A stretch of DNA of 64,000 nucleotides from Actinopolyspora mzabensis. GTDB taxonomy: Bacteria; Actinomycetota; Actinomycetes; Mycobacteriales; Pseudonocardiaceae. Both the position numbers and the translations under genes were made by a program. The DNA lies in NCBI RefSeq assembly GCF_900101095.1, contig NZ_FNFM01000001.1, positions 496,001-560,000 of the forward strand, written 5' to 3'. Below are positions 36,075 through 46,500 of this stretch, in pieces (position 1 is the stretch's first letter; each line of letters starts with the position of its first letter). The notes under the pieces are model-generated. The model saw only the letters and a program-made list of their open reading frames with translations. It made no database searches and was not told the DNA's origin.

Positions 36075-37154
36075 GTGCGATACTCACGCTGGTTCGCGGT
36101 GCTGGCCGCCGCGATGATCGCTGCCGGCGGTATTTCCGCCGGTTACACGGACACGACAGCGAGCGCGAACACCGCGCCGAGCGCGAACACCACGGCCGAG
36201 CTGCCGTCGAGCTTCCAGTGGACATCGACCGGTCCGTTGATCGGCCCCAAGCCCGACGCGACCCACGACGCGGTCTCCTTCAAGGACCCCTCGGTGGTGC
36301 GCTACAACGGCGAGTGGCTGGTGTACGGCACGACCGCGAGCGAATCAGGCGGTTGGAACCTGGTCTACACCCACTTCAGCGACTGGTCGCAGGCCTCCTC
36401 GGCCCCGCACTACTACCTCGACCAGTCCGCCATCGGCTCCGGGTACCGTGCCGCACCGCAAGTGTTCTACTTCGAACCCCAGGACAAGTGGTATCTGGTC
36501 TACCAGACCGGTGTGCCTTCCTACTCCACCACGGACGACCCCAGTGATCCGAGTTCCTGGTCCGAGCCGAGGAACCTCATGGACAGCATGCCCGACATAG
36601 TCTCCGACAACATCGGTGACGGTCACTGGGTGGACTTCTGGGTCACCTGCGATTCGGCCATGTGCTACCTGTTCTCCTCCGACGACAACGGGCACCTCTA
36701 CCGTGCGGAGACCACGATCGGGCAGTTCCCCTACGGCTTCGGCAACACTCAGATCGCCGTGTGGGACACCCCCGAGGACCTGTTCGAGGCGAGCAACGTC
36801 TACAAGGTGGCGGGAACCGGCAAGTACCTGCTGCTGGTGGAAGCCATCGGCAGCGACGGCCGTCGCTGGTTCCGTTCCTGGACCGCCAACAGCATCGACG
36901 GCTTCTGGAAGCGGCTGGCCGACACCGAGCAGAACCCGTTCGCCAGGTCCAACAACGTCACCTTCCCCGATGGACGGTGGACGGCCGACATCAGCCACGG
37001 CGAGCTGATCCGCTCCGGTGTCGATCAGACCATGAAGATCGACCCCTGCCGGCTCCAGTTCCTCTACCAGGGCAAGGATCCGAACGCCGGCGGTGATTAC
37101 TCCCAGCTCCCGTTCGAGCTCGGGCTGCTGACCCAGACCAACTCGTCCTGCTAG
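36075..37154 (+). CDS. Secreted GH62 alpha-L-arabinofuranosidase
   Basis: 359 residues. Signal peptide MRYSRWFAVLAAAMIAAGGIS, then a short Ala/Asn/Thr linker and a catalytic domain from about residue 45. Family signatures include FQWTSTGPLIGPKPD, AVSFKDPSVVRYNGEW (Asp base), DNIGDGHWVDFW and ADISHGELIRSG (Glu acid). GH62 enzymes remove arabinose side chains from arabinoxylan and arabinan outside the cell. GTG 36075 has AAGGAG (36063-36068) six bases upstream. A GH43 gene lies about 230 bp downstream on the same strand, so the two probably act together on hemicellulose. Confidence 0.93.
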   Translation: MRYSRWFAVLAAAMIAAGGISAGYTDTTASANTAPSANTTAELPSSFQWTSTGPLIGPKPDATHDAVSFKDPSVVRYNGEWLVYGTTASESGGWNLVYTHFSDWSQASSAPHYYLDQSAIGSGYRAAPQVFYFEPQDKWYLVYQTGVPSYSTTDDPSDPSSWSEPRNLMDSMPDIVSDNIGDGHWVDFWVTCDSAMCYLFSSDDNGHLYRAETTIGQFPYGFGNTQIAVWDTPEDLFEASNVYKVAGTGKYLLLVEAIGSDGRRWFRSWTANSIDGFWKRLADTEQNPFARSNNVTFPDGRWTADISHGELIRSGVDQTMKIDPCRLQFLYQGKDPNAGGDYSQLPFELGLLTQTNSSC

Positions 37155-37385
37155 TACGCCGAAACCAGGGCGTGGGGTGCGTCCGCCCCGCTGCCGTTCG
37201 GCCTTCCGTTGGTCCCGGGTGGACTCGGTGACCGAGCGGCACGCTCGGGCCGGAGCTGGCCGGGCACCTGGGTCCGCCGGATCCGGGTGCCCGCACGGCT
37301 CCGAGTTTCCGTCCCGGCGGGGCGGGGACGAGCCCGCCGGAATTCCGTCCAGCTGGTCCGTCCGAGAAGTGGAGAGTGTTCCGAA

Positions 37386-39023
37386 ATGTCCCGCAGCGAC
37401 AACACTTACGGCCGCCGCGGAATTCTCGCGGCCGGCGCCGGGCTGCTCGCCGCCGCTGTGCCGACCATGGGCGCCCGAGCCTCGGAGGCTCTCGGTTCGC
37501 TGCCGAGCTCCACCGCAAGCACACTCGCCTCGAGTGGTTTCTCGAACCCTGTGATCTGGCAGGACTTCGCCGACGTCGACATCCGCCGGGTCGGCGACAC
37601 CTACTACTACTCGGCCTCGACGATGCACTACTCGCCGGGCGCACCCGTACTTCGCTCGTACGATCTGGTCAACTGGGAGTTCGCCGGGCACTCCGTTCCG
37701 GTACTGGAATTCGGGCCCGAGTACGACCTCGATGGTGGAAACGCCTACGTGGGCGGCATCTGGGCGTCCTCGCTCAACTACCGCCCCGCTGATGAGTCTT
37801 TCTACTGGATAGGTCAGATCGACTTCGCGAAGACATACGTCTACACGGCTCCGGCCGCCGAAGGACCCTGGAACAGGCACGCCACGATCGACAACGTCTA
37901 CTACGACGCCGGGCTGCTCGTCGATGACGACGACACCCTCTACGTGGCCTACGGTCAGACCGATATCAGTGTCGCCCAGCTGTCCCGGGACGCGAGCGGT
38001 GAGGTCAGATCCGAGCTGGTGTTCAGCACACCCCCGGAGGTCGGCACGCTGGAGGGGGCACGGTTCTACAGGATCGGCGGGAACTACTACATCTTCCTGA
38101 CCCGTCCGGCCAACGGCCAGTACATCCTGAAGTCGTCGAACGGTCCGTTCGGGCCCTACGAGATGGGGGAGGTGCTGCTCGATCTGGACGGTCCGGTGCC
38201 CGGTGGCGGTGTACCGCACCAGGGCGGTCTCGTGGACACACCTGACGGCGACTGGTATTACATGGCCTTCGTCGACGCTTATCCGGGCGGCAGGGTTCCG
38301 GCGTTGGCCCCGGTCACGTGGACCTGGGACGGCTGGCCGGTGGTGCAGCTGGTCGATGGTGCCTGGGGCGAGAGCTATCCGCTCCCGGAACCGGCGCACG
38401 AGGTGGAACCGCTCATCGGGGTCGACACCTTCGAGGGGGCCACACTGGATCCCGCTTGGGAGTGGAACCACAACCCGGACAACAGTGTGTGGTGGACCGG
38501 TGGTGGCCTGTCGTTGTTGACCGCCACGGTGACCGACGATCTCTACGCCGCCCGCAACACCGTGACTCGCCGGATCCAGGGCCCCACGTCCACCGCGACG
38601 ATCGTGCTCGAAGGATCCGCGATGCTGGAGGGCGACAGGGCGGGGCTGGCCCTGTTGCGCGATTCCTCCGCGTGGATCGGTGTCGATCCGGACGGAGGCA
38701 GCAACACGGTGGCGATGGTCGACGGTCTCACGATGGACGGTGACTGGAACACCGTCTCGACTGGTACCCGGCGGGCCGAGGCCGAGGTGTCCGGCAGCCG
38801 TGTCTGGTTGCGCATCAACGCCGACATCCGTCCGGACGGTGACCACCGGGCCAGGTTCTCCTACAGCACCGACGGCGTCGACTTCGAGTTCCTCGGCCCG
38901 GACTTCACCATGAATACCGACTGGCACTTCTTCCTGGGCTACCGGTTCGCGATCTTCAACCACGCCACTCGGGCACTGGGCGGCCTGGTAAACGTCGAAC
39001 GCTTCGAACTGAGCACACCGTAG
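37386..39023 (+). CDS. Secreted GH43 family beta-xylosidase/arabinofuranosidase
   Basis: 545 residues. The N-terminus has a twin-arginine signal (YGRRGILAAGAGLLAAAVP, residues about 8-26), so export of a folded enzyme is likely. The five-bladed GH43 domain follows: DFADVDIRRVGDTYYY gives the Asp base, NVYYDAGLLVDDDDTLY the pKa-modulating Asp and LEGARFYRIGG the Glu acid. The last 200 residues form the beta-sandwich domain common in GH43 xylosidases. It probably removes xylose or arabinose from short xylo-oligosaccharides. ATG 37386 has GGAGAG upstream; a longer in-frame start at 37209 would hide the signal peptide. Confidence 0.92.
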   Translation: MSRSDNTYGRRGILAAGAGLLAAAVPTMGARASEALGSLPSSTASTLASSGFSNPVIWQDFADVDIRRVGDTYYYSASTMHYSPGAPVLRSYDLVNWEFAGHSVPVLEFGPEYDLDGGNAYVGGIWASSLNYRPADESFYWIGQIDFAKTYVYTAPAAEGPWNRHATIDNVYYDAGLLVDDDDTLYVAYGQTDISVAQLSRDASGEVRSELVFSTPPEVGTLEGARFYRIGGNYYIFLTRPANGQYILKSSNGPFGPYEMGEVLLDLDGPVPGGGVPHQGGLVDTPDGDWYYMAFVDAYPGGRVPALAPVTWTWDGWPVVQLVDGAWGESYPLPEPAHEVEPLIGVDTFEGATLDPAWEWNHNPDNSVWWTGGGLSLLTATVTDDLYAARNTVTRRIQGPTSTATIVLEGSAMLEGDRAGLALLRDSSAWIGVDPDGGSNTVAMVDGLTMDGDWNTVSTGTRRAEAEVSGSRVWLRINADIRPDGDHRARFSYSTDGVDFEFLGPDFTMNTDWHFFLGYRFAIFNHATRALGGLVNVERFELSTP

Positions 39024-39567
39024 CGCGGGGCCCGCGGCCGTAGCGGGAAGGCGGGCTGCTGATTATCGCCCTGGCCTACGAACATCGGAGCCGGGTCGCG
39101 GGGAGTGCTCTCGTGCCCTCCGCGGCGGGAACGGTTCGGAGCTTGCCATGTCTCGACCGGGTGGTGGCACCTATGGGGTACCGGATCCGCGTCGAAGGAG
39201 GACGGTCACTGTGCCGAATCGAATCGTTCGAGGCGCAATCGGCACGGAGCACCAACCGATCCGCGACGGTGGCGACTTCCCGTCGGCCGTCCCCCTCACC
39301 GGAGGCGACCGGCATTACATCCCCTGCCGCCCGCTCCGCTGGGAAATATGTCAGGGGGCAGGTGTGCCCTTTTGGTCGAGTACATGCTCCGTTCGGCGCA
39401 GCGCGCGTTACGACTTACGGCTGTAATATCTGCTGTGCGATGCGTAAATACCCGATCGGGCCCTGTCTGGAGCCGTTCCGGCGTGTAACGATCCTCGCCG
39501 GAAAACTCGGGATTTTCCGGCTCGACCGGCGAGTCCTGAGTGGTGAATTTTCAGGGAGGTTGACCGA
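39024..39567. other. Intergenic region before the LVIVD gene
   Basis: About 545 bp. Open frames inside are not supported by ribosome sites or families. The segment 39405-39450 is relatively AT-rich and may include the promoter of the downstream gene. No strong hairpin found. Confidence 0.4.
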
Positions 39568-40950
<1,383 letters not shown>

Positions 40951-41014
40951 TCCGTCCCGCCGCCGGGCCCGGCCGCACCGGGCCCGGCGCGGGCCGTTCG
41001 GAAGGGAGCAGGCG

Positions 41015-41578
41015 ATGTTCCTGCGGAAACTTTCCTTGCTGGTGGTGCTGCTGACGGGTCTGCTCGGCGCCGGGACCGCGAGTGCGGCCACCCAGGCGTA
41101 CAACGATGCCGACGCCGAGTTCACCAGCATGATGATCCCGCACCACTACCAGGCGATCGTCATGTCCGAACTGGCTCCGGACCGCGCGGCGGATCCCGAG
41201 CTGAAGTCGCTGGCGGACCGCATCCTTACCGAACAGAGCCTGGAAATCCAGATGATGCGGGGCTGGCAGGGCCGCAACGGCCTGCCGGTGACCGATCCGG
41301 AAACCGCCTACCAGGATGTGCTGGACAACCCCGAGATGCTCGAGCGGATGGGAATGGCCACCCGGGAGGAGATGGACCGGCTCGCGACGCTTTCCGGGGC
41401 CGAGTTCGACCGGATGTTCCTGGACCTGATGATCCCGCACCACGACGGTGCGGTCGCGATGTTGCGGGACGTGATCCTCAACGGCAGCGATCGGGAGCTG
41501 AACCAGATGGCCCAGGACATGATGTCCACCCAGAAGGCCCAGCTCGCGATCATGCGCGACATGCGCGAGGCCATGTGA
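41015..41578 (+). CDS. Secreted DUF305 ferritin-like protein
   Basis: 187 residues. Signal peptide MFLRKLSLLVVLLTGLLGAGTASA, then two DUF305 repeats. Each has the MIPHH motif (FTSMMIPHHYQAIVMSELA and FLDLMIPHHDGAVAMLRDVI) and surrounding Met-rich helices that could bind copper or other metals. Family members are often secreted with copper or LVIVD-repeat proteins. ATG 41015 has AAGGGAG (41002-41008) upstream. Second gene of the LVIVD-DUF305 unit; a terminator hairpin follows. Confidence 0.9.
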   Translation: MFLRKLSLLVVLLTGLLGAGTASAATQAYNDADAEFTSMMIPHHYQAIVMSELAPDRAADPELKSLADRILTEQSLEIQMMRGWQGRNGLPVTDPETAYQDVLDNPEMLERMGMATREEMDRLATLSGAEFDRMFLDLMIPHHDGAVAMLRDVILNGSDRELNQMAQDMMSTQKAQLAIMRDMREAM

Positions 41579-41591
41579 TGTGAGCGCGCCG

Positions 41592-41622
41592 TGCCCGGGC
41601 CGTCGTCGGCGGCCCGGGCATT
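41592..41622 (+). terminator. Hairpin after the DUF305 gene
   Basis: TGCCCGGGCCG (41592-41602) pairs with CGGCCCGGGCA (41610-41620), 11-bp stem, 7-nt loop, then TTC. Confidence 0.6.
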
Positions 41623-41725
41623 CGCGTGGGGGAGGGGGCGGAACGGCTCTCGCGCGCGGGATGTGTATCGTGTCCGAGCACGGGCTGATCAGTACGACGA
41701 GCTGAACATCCGTGCCGAGAAACAC

Positions 41726-41798
41726 GGGGCTGTGGCGCAGTTGGTAGCGCACCTGACTGGCAGTCAGGGGGTCACGGGTTCGAGTCCCGTCAGCTCCA
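41726..41798 (+). tRNA. tRNA-Ala (GGC), copy 2
   Basis: Identical in sequence to 33536-33608, including the G3-U70 wobble and GGC anticodon; CCA not encoded. A short shared 3' flank (GAATACTTCG) follows both. No terminator like that of copy 1 is seen here; a dispersed hairpin lies 58 bp downstream. Confidence 0.95.
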
Positions 41799-41855
41799 CA
41801 GAGAATACTTCGACCCACTCCGCGTCTCGCTTTCGTCGCTGTGGGCACCGAGCGT

Positions 41856-41873
41856 CGATTTCTCGCGAAATCG
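41856..41873. repeat. Dispersed hairpin repeat, copy 5
   Basis: CGATTTCTCGCGAAATCG, identical to copies 1 and 4. It lies between tRNA-Ala copy 2 and the convergent TolB-like gene. Confidence 0.8.
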
Positions 41874-42083
41874 CCGGGCCCCTTCGACGCGGGCCGAGCT
41901 CCGACCACCCTCGGGGCGAACTTCGATCTCCCTCGCCCCCGGCACCGCCGTGGGGCTCCGGTGCGGCTCTCGCGAGGACGGCCCCCGACGTTGTGTGGGG
42001 CGCCTCCGATGTCGGGATCCCGAAGCGACAGCCGTCCCGGAAGTTCCGCCACGAAACCGGCTACGCGGACCGAGCCGACGAAC

Positions 42084-42977
42084 TCAGTAGGACACGAAGG
42101 CGAACCGCCCGCTGTCGGGCGCCCAGTTGCCGACGTTGCTGGTGCCCTGCCCGCCGAACAGCGGGAAGGTCCGGAGGGGGGTCTGCCAGTCCGCGGTGGA
42201 GACCACGCGGATCGCGACCTCGGTGTCGGGCGGGTGTCCGAGAGTCCCGGCCGGATAGGACAGGTAGTTCGCGTACCTCCCGTCGGGGGAGACGTGCGGG
42301 AACCAGTCGACGGTCGCCGAGCTGACCAGCCGGCGAGGTGTTCCCCCTGCTGCGGGGAGGCGTGCCAGCTGCGCGTGCCCGGGCTGCTCGCCGAACGACT
42401 CGTCGTTGAACACGATCCACTCGCCGTCGGGCGAGTACTCCGGCCCGTCGAGGTGTCCCGGCCCGGTTTCCAGCACCCGCACGGGACCGCCCGCGGCGGG
42501 CAGCACCGCCAGCTCCCCAGCCGTGCCGTCCCCGCTGCTCGGCAGCAGCACGCACGCGAGGCTCTCCCCGTCCGGACTGACTCCGTGCAGGTAGTGCCGC
42601 CACCCGTCGTCCTCGGTCAGCCGGGTGGCCGCGCCCCCGGTGATCGGGGCGGAGTAGATGTGCCCGTCCTTGGCAGTGACGTAGACGGTCCGTCCGTCCG
42701 GCGAGGGCACGTGATCGTTGTTGATGTCCGGCACCCCGGTCAGCGGGATCCGTTCGACGTCGTCGGGGCGCTCGACGTCCAGCCGCCACAGCGCCCCGTT
42801 CCCGTTGAGCAGCAGCGCGCTGCCGTCCGGGGTCCAGTTGGGTGCTTCGAGCAGGATCTCGGCGGTCTCGAACAGCTTCCGAGGTTCGGGGGAGTCCGGG
42901 GCGGCGAGCCACACCACGGTGCGTCGGCCCGGTGCCAGCCGTCGGAAGTTCCCACTCTCGGGCGCGCTGTCGGTCAT
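42084..42977 (-). CDS. TolB-like beta-propeller protein
   Basis: 297 residues. WD40-like/TolB-type blades are visible from repeated SPDG patterns: NWTPDGSALLL, PSPDGRTVYVTA, VSPDGESLACV, EYSPDGEWIVFND and VSPDGRYANYL. No signal peptide is seen, so it is probably cytoplasmic. Members bind small molecules or nucleotides, and some are peptidase or TolB relatives; the role here is not clear. ATG 42977 is preferred to an upstream in-frame start at 43022 (Arg/Pro-rich). It faces away from the giant toxin gene. Confidence 0.8.
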   Translation of the reverse strand: MTDSAPESGNFRRLAPGRRTVVWLAAPDSPEPRKLFETAEILLEAPNWTPDGSALLLNGNGALWRLDVERPDDVERIPLTGVPDINNDHVPSPDGRTVYVTAKDGHIYSAPITGGAATRLTEDDGWRHYLHGVSPDGESLACVLLPSSGDGTAGELAVLPAAGGPVRVLETGPGHLDGPEYSPDGEWIVFNDESFGEQPGHAQLARLPAAGGTPRRLVSSATVDWFPHVSPDGRYANYLSYPAGTLGHPPDTEVAIRVVSTADWQTPLRTFPLFGGQGTSNVGNWAPDSGRFAFVSY

Positions 42978-43547
42978 ACGTCCATCGTCCGGGGCGGACC
43001 ACGGCGCTCGGCGGCGGGGCACTCGGCGGCGGGGAGTTCCTCATTCGGCGACAGACGTCGTCCCCCGGAGCGAACGGAGAACGCGGCGTTTTTCCGGCGG
43101 ATTCTTTTTACGCCGGGTGATGCAACCGAAAGCGCGGGAATCACGTCTCCGACACGAAGAGTGTTTTCACGATGAGTGATCGAACCCGATGCGCGCATGT
43201 TAATTGTCAAACGTTTTTTGTCCATGCCGAAAATTGTGAAAACGAACACCGCGCGAACCGGTTGATCGGCACAAAAAGATCACGAAGAGATATACCCTCT
43301 TCAATTCACGTCAGTTTCACGGCTAAGTTCCGCCGGGCGTTTCGACGGCCGGGGCCGGATTACCGGTTCCGCCGCGTGACGCCGGTACGTGCAGTTCGGA
43401 ATCGAACGGGGACGGGTCCGGTGTGGTCACACCGCGTTCCGTCGCTCCGGCGTGGTCGGTGCTCCGCTCGGTTCAACTCGGGTCGTGGTCGGCTCTCCGC
43501 TGTCGCGGTGAGGCGGGTCGCGGCTCACGGCTGGTGAGGAACTTCTG
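42978..43547. other. Intergenic region upstream of the giant RHS gene
   Basis: About 570 bp between divergent genes. The stretch 43190-43330 is clearly AT-rich for this genome (runs such as AAACGTTTTTTG and GAAAATTGTGAAAACG) and probably holds the promoter of the toxin gene. Open frames here look random. Confidence 0.5.
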
Positions 43548-46500
43548 ATGAGCTACGACGCGCCCCGTGGCAACACGCCGCGTCCCGCCAGGATCGGGTC
43601 GTTACTGCTCGCGTTGGCAGTGGTCCTGGGCCTGATCAACGCCCCGCAGTTGCAGGCGCAGGCCGCCACGCAGGGCGAGATCCCGCAACAGGAGCAGGGC
43701 AGTGCGGCAGGCCGCTCCCACGAGGCGTCCACGGAGGACACCTCGGCCGAGGACGACTCCGGGGGGAAGCCGCACAACGCGCTGCCCGCCGAGGGGCTGC
43801 CCTCCGACGAACGCCCGCCCGCCCCGGAACTGCCGCAGCAGTTACCGGAAAAGGCGAAGGTCAGCATCGGCTCCGAACCGGACGCCGACACTCGAGGGTT
43901 CGACCCCGACACCAGCCGTGAGCTCAAGAGTGAGCGCTCCAGCCAGAGCCAGACCTTCGCCAACGCCGACGGCACCAGGACGCTGCGCGTCTACCAGAGC
44001 CAGAAGTTCGCCGAGACCGCCGACGGCGACCTCCGGCCGGTCGACCTGACCCTGGAACGGGACGGCAGTGGCTGGCGGACCACCACCGACTCGCGGACCA
44101 AGAACTTCGCGGATGCCGCGAACACCTCCGAGATCGCCTCGGTCGAACTCGCCGACGGCAGATCCCTGGGATTCCGGGTGGCCGACGCCGCCGACGTCAC
44201 CGCGAAGGTCTCCGGCAGCTCGGTCACCTACCCGGATATCCGGCCGCGGGCCGATCTCAACCTGCGGGCCACCGCGGTCGGCATCAAGGAGACGATCCGG
44301 CTGAAGTCGGCCGACGCGCCGACCGTGTGGGACTTCCCGATGAACGTCGGCGACCTCACGCCGGAGCTGCACGAGGGCTCGGTACTGCTCAAGGACTCGG
44401 AGGGCGAGGTCCGCCACGTCATCCCGCCGGGCTACATGGTGGACTCCAACATCCACCCCCGCTCCGGGGAGGGCGTGCGCTCCGACGGCGTGAAGTACGA
44501 GATCGTCGGCGACGCCGAACAACCCGTGCTGCGGGTGTCGGTGGACGAGGAGTGGCTCGCGGACCCGGAGCGGGTCTTCCCGGTCAAGGTCGACCCGAGC
44601 GTGGTCGGCAAGGACACCGACGGCACCACCTACGTGCAGTCGCCCTACGACAGCGACTACTCGGGCGAGCCCAACATGAGCGTGGGCACCTACAACGGCG
44701 GTGGCAACAAGGCCGCGGCCTTCCTGAAGTTCGACTCGATCAGCTCCGAGCTGGCGGGCAACTACGTCCTCGGTGCCAGGTTGCGGATGTTCGAGACCTG
44801 GTCCTACTCCTGCGATCCCAGGCCGGTGCGGGTGCACGAGGTCACCCAGCCCTGGTCGGTGCAGGGCAGCAAGAGCTATCCCGGCCCGGCCACCGGCGCG
44901 GAGATCGCGCGCAAGAGCTTCGCCCACGGCTACAACGACAGCTGCGGGTCGCAGTGGGTGGACATCCCGCTGGGCAACGCCGGGCGCGATCTGGTGCACG
45001 GCTGGACCCACGGCGAGCCCAACCACGGCCTGGCGCTGCGGGCGTCGGAGACCGACTCCAAGGGCTGGAAGAAGTTCGCCAGCGCGGCCTCGGCCAACCC
45101 GCCCTACCTGGAGGTCACCTACACGCCGTACTGGGCCGACTACGAGCTCGGCGGCATGAGCCCGGTCGTCACCACCAGCGACGACGGCCGCATGAGCGTC
45201 ACGGTGACCAACCGCGGGCGCGACACCTGGACCCCGGACAACGACTACAAGCTGGGTTACCGGCTCTGGGACGCCGAGGGCAACGAGCTGCCGCGCACCT
45301 CCACGGCGTGGACGGACATGCCGCACGACGTCGCTCCCGGACAGACGGTCACCCTCGACGCCCGCGTCGAGAAACTGCCGCCGGGCGAGTACTCGCTGCG
45401 CTGGGACATGGACCACTACGGCACCAGCCGGTTCTCCTCGACCGGGGCGCCGATGTCGGCGTCGGTGGCGTTCACCGTGCCCAACCAGCCGCCCGCCGTG
45501 GACTCCATGTCGCCGCCCAGCGACTACAACGCCTCGGTGCTGACCCCCACGCTCGCGCTGACCGGCCACGACCAGGACGCCTACCCGGGCGAGGGCATCA
45601 ACTACCGCTTCAAGGTCTGCTCCGCGCCCGGTGAGGACTGCTTCAACTCCGGCTGGGTGGACTCCCCGGTCTGGTCGGTGCCGGAAGGCGAGCTCACCTG
45701 GGGCGAGAACTACGTCTGGTACGGCCAGATCGGCGACATGCGGATCGCCAGCCCCTGGACACAGGGCTCCCACCTGACCACCAAGGTGCCGCAGCCGCCG
45801 GTGACCAGCCACCTCTCCTCCGGTGACGAGGTCGGCGGGCGCGTCGACCCCGGTGTGGGCAACTTCGCCGAGGTCGAGACCGACGCCGAGATCGCCGCCG
45901 TGGGGCCGGAACTGTCCGTGGCGCGCTCCTACAACAGCCTCGACCCCAGGCGGAACCCGGCCTTCGGCTCCGGCTGGTCGACCAAGTGGGACGCGCGGGT
46001 GGTGCCCGACGACGACGGTTCCGGCAACGTCGTGGTCACCTACGCCAGCGGGCAGCAGGCCCGCTACGGGCGGAATCCCGACGGCAGCTACGCCACCCCC
46101 TCCGGCCGCACCGCCACGCTGGTGCGCACCGAATCGGACGGTTGGACGCTGCGCACCCAGGGCGGCCAACGCTACGAATTCGACTCTGGTGGGCGGCTGA
46201 CCAGGATCGTCGATGCGCAGGGGCGCGAGCAGCACCTCTCCTACGACGGCTCGGGCAACCTCGCCACGGTCACCGACGCCACCTCGGGTCGTTCGCTGCA
46301 CCTGACCTTCTCCGATGGGCACGTCACCGAGATCAGCACCGCCCCGGATCCCGTGCTGACCTGGTACTACCACTACGACGGCGACCGGCTCACCAGGGTC
46401 TGCGACCCCACCGGGGCCTGTGACAACTACACCTACACCGACAGCTCGCACTACCGCGCGGTCACGCTCGACGCCAACCCGCGCGCCTACTGGCGACTGT

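Noticed and set aside
35647-36117. A 156-codon ORF upstream of GH62
   Set aside because: No ribosome site or family, and it overlaps the well-supported GH62 start.
36345-38963. An 872-codon minus-strand open frame across the GH62 and GH43 genes
   Set aside because: It spans two well-supported genes and their gap on the other strand and has no recognisable family.
41841-43175. A 444-codon plus-strand ORF
   Set aside because: Antisense shadow of the TolB-like gene, and it begins inside a region with a hairpin repeat.
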